From contig CAZVEO010000029.1 of NCBI GenBank assembly GCA_964626385.1, positions 1 through 24,472 of the forward strand: 24,472 nucleotides of DNA, written 5' to 3'. This DNA is from Scybalousia_A sp964626385. Lineage in GTDB: Bacteria; Bacteroidota; Bacteroidia; Bacteroidales; P3. Below the pieces are notes generated by a model, which saw nothing but the letters and a program-made list of their open reading frames with translations, did no database searches and was not told the origin of the DNA. The position numbers were made by a program, and so were the translations under genes. Shown in pieces: positions 14,583-23,132 of the stretch. Positions within the stretch are counted from its first letter, which is position 1. Each line of letters opens with the position of its first letter.

Positions 14583-15530
14583 TTATTTTCTTTTGTTGTA
14601 TATTCTAAAACCTATTTGTCTATATATATCCTCATCATATTTATATAAGGGCAAGAAAAATTGCACTTTTTTACCTATTTCCAAAGTATAAGGATTTATG
14701 CTCCAATTCTCTGCTATCTTTATTGCTTCAATATCTTCTGGTTCAATATCTGAGTATATGGTTTGAAAAATATCTTTTCCGCTTTGCTCATCGTAAAACC
14801 CTATGCTTTTAGAAAGTACAAATAAGTCATCCACCTCTTTCATTGTTTTAAATTCTTTACCATTAGGTTGGAAAACATCTATTTTTTTCCCTTTTACACT
14901 ACTAAACAATGCAAGAGTAAAAGGCATTTTAACCGGGTATTTCAATGGTAGAGTACTGTAAATAGTATCTGGGATAAGTAACGAAGAATCATTATTGTTT
15001 TGTATGGACAATTCGTTTTTTGATACAAAAATCCAAAACAGTGGTAGCATTAAGGTATCATCTATGTTCTCAAAACTTTTATACCTGACCATATAAGGAC
15101 AATAAGACAACACTTTTTTTTCTATATTCAGGTCTTTGTAATTATATCTAACGGCTTCTTCAAAATCAAATGCACTTATAAATTTGACAGCATATTCCAA
15201 AGCCTCCTCTTTGTTTATAGTGGTATTGAAATTATTTTTTTCAAAGTCTATTATTTTCTTTTCTACACTTTCAAGACTTATTTCTCTTTTTCTTTCATCA
15301 AAAATTTTAATTCTTTTTTCTTTTACGGCATCAAAAATTGTTTTGGCTATTTGTTCCCTAAAATAACCAGTTAGATGCTCTGGTTTGGTAGGGTTAAGAC
15401 TATGATAAATTGTTTTTTCGGGATTGAAAACTCCTACTCTGTGCTTTTCATATTCTATTGAAAAGGTTTCTTGTTGTGCAAGTGCAACAAAAACGAAAAG
15501 GATATAAAATGTAAAAAAGAGTTTTTTCAT
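14583..15530 (-). CDS. Secreted two-lobe GldN-like protein, paralogue 1
   Basis: The 315-residue protein has a signal peptide (MKKLFFTFYILFVFVALAQQ). I do not recognise a named orthologue. Two internal lobes look like a duplication: IFDAVKEKRIKIFDERKREI (65-84) matches LFSSVKGKKIDVFQPNGKEF (208-227), and YNYKDLNIEKKVLSYCPYMV (129-148) matches SINPYTLEIGKKVQFFLPLY (277-296). Lobe 1 ends in LPLFWIF. The pattern 'W/Y-x-F-x(4)-L-x(4)-V-x(3)-P' followed by a 'PLFW' element recalls GldN/PorN, a periplasmic component of the T9SS and gliding machinery. The assignment is inference from motif pattern, not a confirmed homology. The gene starts 4 bp after the stop of paralogue 2 and so is translationally linked. 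Confidence 0.6.
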   Translation of the reverse strand: MKKLFFTFYILFVFVALAQQETFSIEYEKHRVGVFNPEKTIYHSLNPTKPEHLTGYFREQIAKTIFDAVKEKRIKIFDERKREISLESVEKKIIDFEKNNFNTTINKEEALEYAVKFISAFDFEEAVRYNYKDLNIEKKVLSYCPYMVRYKSFENIDDTLMLPLFWIFVSKNELSIQNNNDSSLLIPDTIYSTLPLKYPVKMPFTLALFSSVKGKKIDVFQPNGKEFKTMKEVDDLFVLSKSIGFYDEQSGKDIFQTIYSDIEPEDIEAIKIAENWSINPYTLEIGKKVQFFLPLYKYDEDIYRQIGFRIYNKRK

Positions 15531-15534
15531 AACA

Positions 15535-16539
15535 TTATTTTTTGCGTATATGATAAAGAGGATAGTAGTATAAGAAAGAGTCTTTTTCGTCTTTTATACT
15601 TATCATAGGTGCCAAGTAGTTTGTGTTTTTGATAAAACTTAAATTTGTTTTATCAAAATAGATCTCCTCACCAAATTTCAAATGGTCTATATCCTCACTG
15701 TTGTATTTTAGGCTTATAATGGTATCATACTCTATCTGTATATTTTCTTCCATATCGTTTATTACTTTGGTGTTTGAAGTGTAATCTCGCCTTTTTAAAA
15801 CATTGTTTTTTTGTAAGGCTTCTGTTTTATTTGGGCTTTCAAATACTGCAATATCCATATTCTCCGCTTTCTCTATCATTGAGTCAAAATATGGCAAGGA
15901 ATATTCTTCTTCCAAATTGCTTTGCCACCAAAGATAAGGTTCATAATTGTATATCGGTATGATGTACTGTATGTTGCGAGTTATTAAAAGGAGATTATTC
16001 TTATCTACTACTTGCTTCTGCCTTATGGTGCCGAGTTTGAATTGATAAGCGCTCTTTGGTACAAACCCATCATTAGTCAGTTGCAAAGAATCTATTGCTA
16101 TAATGGGAGTATAGGACAAAACTTTTTTGTTTATAAGCATAGTCGTAGGAAAGTATGTCCATTCCTCCTCAAATTCTATTTTGGTTATATTGTTTTCCAA
16201 AATATTTTGAATTTCTGTTGGAGATAATGCTTTTTTGAAATAATCTTCCAAAGAATGTTTTAAATTACCTATCATACTGTCCCAAACAATAACTTTGTTT
16301 TCATTGTCATAGACTTGCAAAGTTTTTTCTTTCCATTTTTGCATAACAATATCCATACTTTCCCACCAAAACCGCTCATTTATTTTATAAACGTTGTTGA
16401 GAGTATCTCTGTTTTTCTCTTGTTTTATTACGCTTTCTGCCAGGTCTATACTATAAACTATTTTTTTGCTTAAAAGCTTTTCTTGTGCCAAAGTAAAGCA
16501 AGAAATAAAAAGGCAAATTAAAAAAAAACTCTGTTTCAT
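15535..16539 (-). CDS. Secreted two-lobe GldN-like protein, paralogue 2
   Basis: The 334-residue protein has a signal peptide (MKQSFFLICLFISCFTLAQE). As in its neighbour, two lobes can be aligned. Lobe 1 has VMQKWKEKTLQVYDNENKVI (65-84) and EEEWTYFPTTMLINKKVLSY (124-143) with TPII after it. Lobe 2 has MIEKAENMDIAVFESPNK (211-228) and EDIDHLKFGEEIYFDKTNLS (272-291) followed by FIKNTNYLAPMISI. The lobe 2 segment aligns with EDIEAIKIAENWSINPYTLE of paralogue 1, showing that the two proteins share architecture. 'EEWTYFPTTMLINKKVLSYTPI' resembles the GldN core 'EDWFFD...L...I..I.P'. It lies 4 bp after the S41 protease gene. Expected in the periplasm or at the outer membrane. Function unknown; a T9SS-associated role is a hypothesis. 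Confidence 0.6.
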   Translation of the reverse strand: MKQSFFLICLFISCFTLAQEKLLSKKIVYSIDLAESVIKQEKNRDTLNNVYKINERFWWESMDIVMQKWKEKTLQVYDNENKVIVWDSMIGNLKHSLEDYFKKALSPTEIQNILENNITKIEFEEEWTYFPTTMLINKKVLSYTPIIAIDSLQLTNDGFVPKSAYQFKLGTIRQKQVVDKNNLLLITRNIQYIIPIYNYEPYLWWQSNLEEEYSLPYFDSMIEKAENMDIAVFESPNKTEALQKNNVLKRRDYTSNTKVINDMEENIQIEYDTIISLKYNSEDIDHLKFGEEIYFDKTNLSFIKNTNYLAPMISIKDEKDSFLYYYPLYHIRKK

Positions 16540-16543
16540 AATC

Positions 16544-18115
16544 TTATTTTTTCAAAGCCTCTTGCAATTCGTTGTCTAAGGTTAAGTATATCTGATAAAA
16601 ATATTTATCTTCTTTCCAAAAGTTTTGAGCCACGTAGGCTTTCATCAGTTGTTTTATTTCTGAGGATTCTTTTGTGGAAAGTTTTTGTTTTTTTACTCCT
16701 TTATCAGTGGCAAAGGTCTGCATATCGTTTAACTCTTCGTTATTTATAAAAAATTGTTTTACAAACTTATCTCCATCAGTCCAATCATTTAAAAGCTTTT
16801 TTCTATTCTTGTCCACATATTCAAAACAATATTGGAATATAAGTCCTTGTCTTAACAAATCTTTGTAATAGTCGCTATAATTCTTATAACTCAAAGAAAG
16901 AGTAATATCTGGTTCTATGCCTCCACCACCATAAACAGTCCTACCTAATTTTGTTTTGTATTTATCTTTGTTTTCGTGGCTAATGGTATCGGTGTTGTTT
17001 TCCATATTTGCATAACGTAAAAGAAAATCCTCGTAATACTTTTCACCCTCTCCTTTTGTGTAAGGTCTTTGTATGCATCTGCCTGAAGGTGTGTAATATC
17101 TTGCAACAGTAAGTCTTACCGCACTATTATCGGGCAATATTTTTTGCTCTTGCACCAATCCTTTACCAAAAGTTCTTCTGCCCAATATTTTTCCCCTATC
17201 ATTGTCCTGTATACAACCACTTACAATTTCCGAAGCACTTGCAGAAAGCTCATCTACCAAAACCATCAATTCTCCTTTTAGGAACGCTCCTCCACTTGTT
17301 GCATAAAAATCTTTGCGTCCTCTATGCAAGCCTTGTGTATAAACAATAAGCTCTCCTTTTTGTATAAATTCATCGGCTATACTTATGGCTTGGTCTAGCA
17401 ATCCTCCTCCGTTGCCTCTTAGGTCAAAGACAAGCTTTTGCATACCTTGATTATTCAAATCTTGTAAAGCGTTAAGTACTTCCTCGTAAGAAGTTGCAGA
17501 AAACTCAGTTAATTTTATATATCCCGTCTGTTTGTCCAACATACCATAGTAGGCAACGGCTTTTGTTTCTATTTTACCTCTTGTTACCAAAAAATCAATC
17601 AATCCTTTGTTGCCACGTCTTTGTATGGACAATTTTACTTTTGAACCGCTTTCACCCTTTAAATATCTTAGTACTGTGTCGTTAGTAATGTTTTTTGTTA
17701 AGTTTTTACCATCTACTTTTACAATTCTATCGCCAGCCATAATACCGACTTTTTCCGAAGGCCCTCCTTTTATGGTCTTTACAACTACAATACTATCTCT
17801 TACAATCCTAAATTGTACACCTATGCCGTCAAAGTTGCCTCTCAAACTTTCATTCTCTTTTTCTACTTCTTGTCTTGTGAGATAAACAGAATGAGGGTCT
17901 AACTCTCCTAACAACAACGATATTGCATTATCGGTAAGGCTGTCAGCGTCAACTTTGTCAACATATTGATTTGAAATAAGATTTACAACATAACCTAACT
18001 TATCAGAAAAAATTATAGAGGTTTTATTTGATAAGTTAGGTATCATAGAACCCAAAACAACCCCTATAACAAGGCATATAAGGGCTATGGGCAGGAGATA
18101 AATTTTGTTTTTCAT
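16544..18115 (-). CDS. S41 family carboxyl-terminal processing protease (CtpA-like)
   Basis: The 523-residue protein has one N-terminal membrane anchor or signal segment (about 5-25), a PDZ domain (about 88-170; FDGIGVQF, GGPSEKVGIMAGDRIVKVDG) and the S41 protease core. The core shows TGYIKLTEFS, DLRGNGGGLLD (231-241), DELSASASEI with the catalytic serine (288-297) and RTFGKGLVQ with catalytic Lys318. About 150 residues after the core, rich in lysine, form a C-terminal extension usual in Bacteroidota. The family cleaves envelope proteins near their C-termini in the periplasm. It lies 8 bp after the cyclophilin gene and 4 bp before paralogue 2, so it shares a transcript with two secreted proteins that could be its substrates or partners. 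Confidence 0.95.
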   Translation of the reverse strand: MKNKIYLLPIALICLVIGVVLGSMIPNLSNKTSIIFSDKLGYVVNLISNQYVDKVDADSLTDNAISLLLGELDPHSVYLTRQEVEKENESLRGNFDGIGVQFRIVRDSIVVVKTIKGGPSEKVGIMAGDRIVKVDGKNLTKNITNDTVLRYLKGESGSKVKLSIQRRGNKGLIDFLVTRGKIETKAVAYYGMLDKQTGYIKLTEFSATSYEEVLNALQDLNNQGMQKLVFDLRGNGGGLLDQAISIADEFIQKGELIVYTQGLHRGRKDFYATSGGAFLKGELMVLVDELSASASEIVSGCIQDNDRGKILGRRTFGKGLVQEQKILPDNSAVRLTVARYYTPSGRCIQRPYTKGEGEKYYEDFLLRYANMENNTDTISHENKDKYKTKLGRTVYGGGGIEPDITLSLSYKNYSDYYKDLLRQGLIFQYCFEYVDKNRKKLLNDWTDGDKFVKQFFINNEELNDMQTFATDKGVKKQKLSTKESSEIKQLMKAYVAQNFWKEDKYFYQIYLTLDNELQEALKK

Positions 18116-18123
18116 TTTGAAAA

Positions 18124-18825
18124 CTATTCTACTATACTAACCTTCATTCTAATATCTTCCAAAGGTCTGTCATTTCTATCAGTAGATACTGAGGCTATTT
18201 TGTCTATAACCTCCATACCCTCTACTACTTGTCCAAATACAGTATAGTCTCCGTCCAAGAAAGGTACACCGCCTATGCTTGTATAGGCTTTGCGTTGCTC
18301 AGTAGAAAAAGTTTTATTGGTTTGTGCTTGAATCATATTTAACTCTTGGTCGTTATAAACCTTTCCTTGAACAATATAAAATTGACAGGCAGAAGAAGCC
18401 TTTTGAGGATTGTTGTCTCTTGCAGCCGCTAAAGCACCTTTTACATGGAATAAATTGGGGTTTATTTCGGCAGGAACCTTATAGCCTAAATCACCATTGC
18501 CAAGCATTTGCCCTTTTTTAGCAGTTTTGCTGTTAGGGTCGCCACCTTGTATCATAAATTCTTTTATCACTCTATGAAACAAAGTACTGTCCAAACTTCC
18601 ATTCTTAACCACTTGAATAAAATTGTCTCTATGTTGAGGTGTCTCGTTGTATAGGACAAGTTTCATATCACCGTAATTTGTAGAAATCAAAACCATAGTT
18701 TGTTCTTGTTTTTGTTCTGTTGGAGTATTGTCCTTATCGTTTGAAATAGTAGCAGTTCTCTTTGAACAAGAGAATAACAAAATTGCTACTGAAATAAATA
18801 AAATTCCAAATTTCTTTGTACTCAT
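18124..18825 (-). CDS. Cyclophilin-type peptidyl-prolyl isomerase lipoprotein
   Basis: The 233-residue precursor has a type II signal peptide with lipobox ending LFSC (Cys20), a 25-residue Thr/Gln-rich linker and a cyclophilin domain. Cyclophilin motifs are TNYGDMKLVLYNETPQHRDNF, LFHRVIKEFMIQGGDPN (active-site Arg and Gln), GALAAARDNNPQKASSACQFYIV and LDGDYTVFGQVVEGMEVID. It would catalyse cis-trans proline isomerisation in periplasmic or outer-membrane proteins, bound to a membrane by its lipid. As the first gene of the five-gene operon it precedes the S41 protease by 8 bp. An insert (about 160-190, YNDQELNMIQAQTNKTFS...) relative to minimal bacterial cyclophilins is typical of Bacteroidota members. 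Confidence 0.95.
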   Translation of the reverse strand: MSTKKFGILFISVAILLFSCSKRTATISNDKDNTPTEQKQEQTMVLISTNYGDMKLVLYNETPQHRDNFIQVVKNGSLDSTLFHRVIKEFMIQGGDPNSKTAKKGQMLGNGDLGYKVPAEINPNLFHVKGALAAARDNNPQKASSACQFYIVQGKVYNDQELNMIQAQTNKTFSTEQRKAYTSIGGVPFLDGDYTVFGQVVEGMEVIDKIASVSTDRNDRPLEDIRMKVSIVE

Positions 18826-18845
18826 AATAATTTTTATTAAGTTTG
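18815..18845 (+). promoter_or_regulatory. Consensus promoter: TTTG-N19-TAAGTTTG
   Basis: This is the best promoter in the window. The -33 TTTG (18815-18818), 19-bp spacer and exact -7 TAAGTTTG (18838-18845) match the Bacteroidota sigma consensus. It lies about 55 bp before the lipoprotein ATG at 18901, with its -33 inside the 5' end of the divergent cyclophilin gene. Confidence 0.8.
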
Positions 18846-18851
18846 CAAATT

Positions 18852-18883
18852 CAAATTGATATTAAAATTAAACCGAATGCAAA
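18852..18883 (-). promoter_or_regulatory. Probable promoter of the five-gene operon: TTTG-N20-TCAATTTG
   Basis: On the minus strand the -33 TTTG (18883-18880), 20 bp and TCAATTTG (18859-18852) are one base from TAnnTTTG. It lies 27 bp before the cyclophilin ATG and face to face with the divergent lipoprotein promoter. Confidence 0.45.
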
Positions 18884-18900
18884 ATTACAAAAAAAATATT

Positions 18901-19299
18901 ATGAAGTTAAATAGACTAAAAAAAATTGTTGTAACAATCACAGTTTGTTTTGCCTTTTTAGGTTTTTATTCTTGTAGTGATGATTTGGATGGTTGTGGTT
19001 TGACGGTAGTAGTAACTGACACAACAGGTAACAGAATACCTAAAGCAAACATAACCGTAGGAGTGGATGTAAATGGAGAGATAGGCTCAGGTGAGACCAT
19101 TAAGCGTGAAGCCATAGCCGATAAAAACGGGGAGGCTTATTTCTTTTTTGATAACGAAGCCATATTTACTATCTATGCCAAAGTAGACTCTGTCGTAGTG
19201 CGTGAAAATGGAGAAGAACTTCATTTGGAGAGAGTTGGTAAATCCACAGTACAATTAAAGTATGATGAAATGGTAACAAAACAGGTTATTGTACCATAG
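18901..19299 (+). CDS. Small lipoprotein with carboxypeptidase-regulatory-like beta domain
   Basis: The start is placed at ATG 18901 (MKLNRLKKIVVTITVCFAF) because the lipoprotein signal peptide begins there; earlier in-frame starts back to 18856 would only prepend hydrophilic residues. The 132-residue precursor has a lipobox ending in YSC, then CSDD, whose acidic residues after Cys favour outer-membrane or surface export in Bacteroidota. The mature part resembles a transthyretin-like or carboxypeptidase-regulatory Ig fold: LTVVVTDTTGNRIPKANITV, then REAIADKNGEAYFFF, then TVQLKYDEMVTKQVIV. No catalytic residues are seen. It has a near-consensus promoter of its own, and the M49-like gene follows after 106 bp. 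Confidence 0.75.
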   Translation: MKLNRLKKIVVTITVCFAFLGFYSCSDDLDGCGLTVVVTDTTGNRIPKANITVGVDVNGEIGSGETIKREAIADKNGEAYFFFDNEAIFTIYAKVDSVVVRENGEELHLERVGKSTVQLKYDEMVTKQVIVP

Positions 19300-19330
19300 T
19301 TATTTATTCTCAATTTAAGGAATAAAGCAG

Positions 19331-19358
19331 ACACTGTTGACTTTAGTCAATGGAGTGT
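19331..19358. other. Hairpin between lipoprotein and peptidase genes
   Basis: ACACT-g-TTGACT-tt-AGTCAA-tgg-AGTGT forms an 11-bp stem with a small asymmetric internal loop. There is no clean T-run, so it could be an imperfect terminator for the lipoprotein gene or a leader structure of the next gene. Confidence 0.4.
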
Positions 19359-19405
19359 TTGGTTGTGTGTAATTTTTTATAAAAAGAAAATATATAAATA
19401 AAAAT

Positions 19406-21022
19406 ATGAAAAAGATATTAGTATTGAGTTTGGGTTTGCTTGTTTGCTTATTTGCACAAGCACAAAAGAATAAAACCATGACAACAGAGGAAAAAGTAAA
19501 ACAGTATGCTACGGTGAAACTGACCACAGATATCTCTCATCTTTCACAAAATGAAAAGAAAATGTTGGGATTGTTCATTGATATAGCACAAATAATGGAT
19601 GATATCTATTGGCAACAAGCCTTTGGCGATAAGCAGGAAGTACTTAATCACAAAGACAAGTGGGAAAAAGAGTTTGCTTTGATAAACTATGGTTTTTGGG
19701 ACAGAATGGACGATTGGAAACCTTTTATAGCAGGCTATAGAGCAAAAACTTCGGGAGTTAACTTTTATCCACAAGATATGACCAAAGAGGAGTTTGAGCA
19801 AATGAAAGACGACAACAAAAATTCTCAATACACTGTAATAACAAGAGATAAAAACAACAAACTTCAAGTAAAAGGTTATTATGAGCAGTATAAAGAAAAA
19901 TTAGACAAAGCAATAGACCTTATGCAAGAGGCTTTGATATATTGCGACAATCAAGCAATGCGCAACTATCTTGTAAAAAGGATAAAAGCTTTGCAAACAA
20001 ATGAATATTTTGACTCCGATATGGCTTGGATGGATATGAAAGATTCCAACCTTGATTTTGTAGTAGGACCTATAGAGAATTATGACGATGAGTTGTTTGG
20101 TTTGAAAACTTCTTTTGAGGCTTTTGTTTTGGTAAAAGACCCTGTTTGGAGCAAGTCTTTGCAAAAATACATAAAACTTCTACCTGATTTACAAAAGGGC
20201 TTGCCTTGTGAGGATAGATTCAAACAAGAAGTACCTGGTACTGAATCAGACCTTAATGTTTATGATGTTTTGTATTATGGTGGTGATTGCAATGCTGCAG
20301 GCAAGACCATCGCTATAAATCTACCTAATGATGAAAAAGTTCAACTGCAAAAGGGTTCAAGACGTTTGCAACTGAAAAATGCAATGAAAGCAAAGTTTGA
20401 TGTTATTGTTTTGCCTATTGCTGAGCAAGTTATGACTCCTGAGCAATATAAACTTGTCAATTTTGATGCTTTCTTTTCTGATGTAATGTTCCATGAGGTT
20501 GCACATGGGTTGGGTATAAAAAATACTATAACAGGCAAAGGTTCTTGTCGTCAAGCTTTACAAGGAGAGTACTCCGCCTATGAGGAAGCAAAAGCCGATG
20601 TGCTTGGGCTTTATATGGTTAATGAACTTATCAAGCGAGGAGAAGTAAAAGACTTGACTCAAGAGCAATGTATAGCCACATTTGTAGCGGGTTTGTTCCG
20701 TTCTATTCGTTTTGGTTCTACCGAAGCACATGGAAGAGCCAATCTTATGTGTTACAACTATTTCCTAAAAGCTGGAGCGTTTAAAAGGGATAAAAAAGGT
20801 ATTTATACAATAGATTTTGCTAAGGCAAAGAAAGCAATAGAGAATTGGAGTGCCTTACTTTTGGAAATAGAGGGCATGGGTGATTACAATAGAGCAGCAG
20901 AGTATTCTCAAAAGAATGCAATTATAAATAAAGATTTACAAAAAGATTTGGATAAAATAAACTCCAAAGGTATTCCTGTTGATGTTGTATTTGAACAAGG
21001 AAGAGAAGTTTTGGGATTATAA
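19406..21022 (+). CDS. Secreted M49-like (dipeptidyl peptidase III family) metallopeptidase
   Basis: The 538-residue precursor has a signal peptide (MKKILVLSLGLLVCLFAQAQ). Family marks are GPIENYDDELFGLKTSFEAFV (221-241), the zinc site HEVAHG (His363, Glu364, His367) and EEAKAD (393-398) supplying the third ligand and nearby acid. M49 enzymes classically use HExxxH; here the motif is the shorter pentapeptide HExxH, a variant known in some bacterial members. The protein is shorter than eukaryotic DPP III. It would release dipeptides from oligopeptide N-termini, outside the cytoplasm because of the signal peptide. gpsA follows 24 bp downstream and may be co-transcribed. Family confidence is good; dipeptidyl specificity is inferred. 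Confidence 0.88.
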   Translation: MKKILVLSLGLLVCLFAQAQKNKTMTTEEKVKQYATVKLTTDISHLSQNEKKMLGLFIDIAQIMDDIYWQQAFGDKQEVLNHKDKWEKEFALINYGFWDRMDDWKPFIAGYRAKTSGVNFYPQDMTKEEFEQMKDDNKNSQYTVITRDKNNKLQVKGYYEQYKEKLDKAIDLMQEALIYCDNQAMRNYLVKRIKALQTNEYFDSDMAWMDMKDSNLDFVVGPIENYDDELFGLKTSFEAFVLVKDPVWSKSLQKYIKLLPDLQKGLPCEDRFKQEVPGTESDLNVYDVLYYGGDCNAAGKTIAINLPNDEKVQLQKGSRRLQLKNAMKAKFDVIVLPIAEQVMTPEQYKLVNFDAFFSDVMFHEVAHGLGIKNTITGKGSCRQALQGEYSAYEEAKADVLGLYMVNELIKRGEVKDLTQEQCIATFVAGLFRSIRFGSTEAHGRANLMCYNYFLKAGAFKRDKKGIYTIDFAKAKKAIENWSALLLEIEGMGDYNRAAEYSQKNAIINKDLQKDLDKINSKGIPVDVVFEQGREVLGL

Positions 21023-21046
21023 AAGTTTAACTACAATAAACAAATA

Positions 21047-22036
21047 ATGAATATAGCGGTTTTGGGCAGTGGCTCTTGGGCTACTGCCATGGTTAAAATC
21101 CTTTGTGAAAACAATCAGAAAATTTATTGGTGGGTTAGGGAAGAGGAGATAAAAGAGGGAGTACAAACTCATTCTTATAATCCTCTTTTCTTGCGAGCGT
21201 GTATATTAGATAATAGAAAAATAGAAATATCTACCGATATAAATTTTATAATAAGCCAAGTTTCTGTTTTATTTTGCGTAATACCTTCGGCGTTTGTGGA
21301 GAAGAGTTTTGAGAATGTGGATTTTTCTTCCATGCAAAACAAAATAGTGGTTACTGCTACTAAGGGAATGCTCCCGAACAAAAATCAAATAGTTTCTTCT
21401 TTTTTTAGGAAAAAATACAATATTTCTTATACTTCGCAGTGTGTGGTAAGTGGTCCATCGCATGCAGAAGAGGTATCAATGGAATGTTTGACCTATCTTA
21501 CTTGTGGAAGCGAAAGCAGAGAATTAGCTCAAAATATAGCTTCGCTAATTGCTTGTCAATATGTAAAAACATTGGTTTCCGATGATATAGAGGGAATAGA
21601 GTATGTGGGAGTCTTAAAAAATGTTTATGCTGTTGCCACTGGTATCGCTTTTGGTTTGGGCTATGGGGACAACTATATTGCTGTTTTGGTTAGCAAAGCC
21701 ACTATAGAGATGCAACGATTTTTGACAGCGGTGGACGATAGAAAAAGAAACATAAACTCCATTGTTTATTTGGGAGATTTGCTTGTAACCGCTTATTCTC
21801 AACATAGTAGAAATCGTACTTTTGGTCAAATGATAGGCAAAGGCTACAGTGTAGTTTCTGCTCAATTGGAAATGCAAATGGTAGCTGAGGGCTTTTATTC
21901 TGTCAATGGTATACACAAACTAAATGAAAAACTAAAAGCCGATTTACCCATTGTAGAGGCCGTTTATAAAATACTTTATCAAGAAGCTTGTCCTCAAGAG
22001 GAATTTAATTTGCTTTGCGAAAAATTTGTAAGTTAA
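21047..22036 (+). CDS. gpsA: NAD(P)-dependent glycerol-3-phosphate dehydrogenase GpsA
   Basis: The 329-residue protein has the dinucleotide-binding start NIAVLGSGSWATAM (2-15), VTATKGM, the substrate region VVSGPSHAEEV and the catalytic-lysine segment EYVGVLKNVYAVATGIAFGLGYGDN. It also has the C-terminal helical domain with YLGDLLVTAYSQHSRNRTFG and MVAEGF. It reduces dihydroxyacetone phosphate to sn-glycerol 3-phosphate, the backbone precursor of phospholipids, in the cytosol. It follows the peptidase gene by 24 bp and its stop codon overlaps the stop of the convergent acyltransferase gene (shared TTAA at 22033-22036). Length and motifs are standard. Confidence 0.97.
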   Translation: MNIAVLGSGSWATAMVKILCENNQKIYWWVREEEIKEGVQTHSYNPLFLRACILDNRKIEISTDINFIISQVSVLFCVIPSAFVEKSFENVDFSSMQNKIVVTATKGMLPNKNQIVSSFFRKKYNISYTSQCVVSGPSHAEEVSMECLTYLTCGSESRELAQNIASLIACQYVKTLVSDDIEGIEYVGVLKNVYAVATGIAFGLGYGDNYIAVLVSKATIEMQRFLTAVDDRKRNINSIVYLGDLLVTAYSQHSRNRTFGQMIGKGYSVVSAQLEMQMVAEGFYSVNGIHKLNEKLKADLPIVEAVYKILYQEACPQEEFNLLCEKFVS

Positions 22037-23115
22037 TTTTTGTTTATCTTTTTAGATTTTGAAATAGGTTTTAAACCTATACAATAAAGTAAGGGAGAAA
22101 AGTTTATCTTCTTAAAAACAATAGATATTACCACTGGTGCATATAATCCTATGGCAATGCATAATATAAACGTAGGTAAATATGGTAGGTGGGAATGTCT
22201 GTATATAAGTTTTATAACTACTTGAGCAAACATACCCAAAAGAAAAATTTGATAGGTATAGTTTCTAAAAGTAAAAAATACTTTTGGTAAATAAGTATCT
22301 AATAAAAAAGCCAACCCCACGGAAAACACAATGCCACCTATTGCCATAGTAAAAGACAAATCTACATCTAATACAAAACCTTCTATCTCTTTTATAAAGG
22401 AAAAATTAAAGAGATATGAAACCGTATAAATAAATATTCCGATAAATATTAAGTAAACGTATTTTGGATGAAATTTGTTAAATAAATCATATTTACAAAT
22501 AAGCAATCCCAAGTAGAACCAAATAATTCTGTGGCAAACCTCTCCAATACACAAAATATCATAGCCTTTGCGAAATACATCAAATTTGAATGGAATGAAA
22601 TAAAGTACTACAAACAAGAATAGTAGTGCAAATATGGAAATTTTGTTTTTCAAAACAAACTTCCATAAAGGTGTTAAACAAAAACACCACATTATAGCCA
22701 TAATAAACCACATTTCTCCCAAAGGTCCCTTTTGAGGATAAATCAGAGCGGAGATAAAGTATTGTATATTAGTATCGGCAGGTCTTTCCATATAGGAGGA
22801 AAACAAAGTTTTGACAACCATAGCCAAAAAGGTAAAAAATAAAAAAGGTATTCCTAACCGCATAAATTTATCTTTCAGTATTTTGCCATAAGTCCATTTA
22901 TCTTTGCTCAATCGTGTAAGATAAAACAAATACCCAGAAATCATCATAAACAAAGCCATACGAAAAGGCTGAGCAAGTTCATACAACACAGCCACATATT
23001 GAGGATTATTTACCCAACCTACATACCTATAAGGTTGCAAAGGAGCATGCCCTATTATGACCAAGAGCATACTCCATGCTTGTAAAATTAATAACCAGTT
23101 TATTTTCTTTTTCAT
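22033..23115 (-). CDS. Acyltransferase 3 family integral membrane protein
   Basis: The start is taken at 23115 (MKKKINWLLILQAWSMLLVIIGHAP), giving 360 residues. The frame extends to 23178 but that part lies in a hairpin and lysine/phenylalanine-rich sequence. Around ten hydrophobic segments are visible. The family mark is the early WSMLLVIIGHAPLQ with the conserved histidine after the first membrane helix; further segments include FRMALFMMISGYLF and GPLGEMWFIMAIMWCF. Acyltransferase 3 (OafA/WecH-like) proteins move acetyl or other short acyl groups onto surface glycans or other envelope substrates at the inner membrane. No glycan cluster is adjacent, so the acceptor is unknown. It is convergent with gpsA. 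Confidence 0.88.
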   Translation of the reverse strand: MKKKINWLLILQAWSMLLVIIGHAPLQPYRYVGWVNNPQYVAVLYELAQPFRMALFMMISGYLFYLTRLSKDKWTYGKILKDKFMRLGIPFLFFTFLAMVVKTLFSSYMERPADTNIQYFISALIYPQKGPLGEMWFIMAIMWCFCLTPLWKFVLKNKISIFALLFLFVVLYFIPFKFDVFRKGYDILCIGEVCHRIIWFYLGLLICKYDLFNKFHPKYVYLIFIGIFIYTVSYLFNFSFIKEIEGFVLDVDLSFTMAIGGIVFSVGLAFLLDTYLPKVFFTFRNYTYQIFLLGMFAQVVIKLIYRHSHLPYLPTFILCIAIGLYAPVVISIVFKKINFSPLLYCIGLKPISKSKKINKN

Positions 23116-23132
23116 CAAAAAAATGTTTAGTA

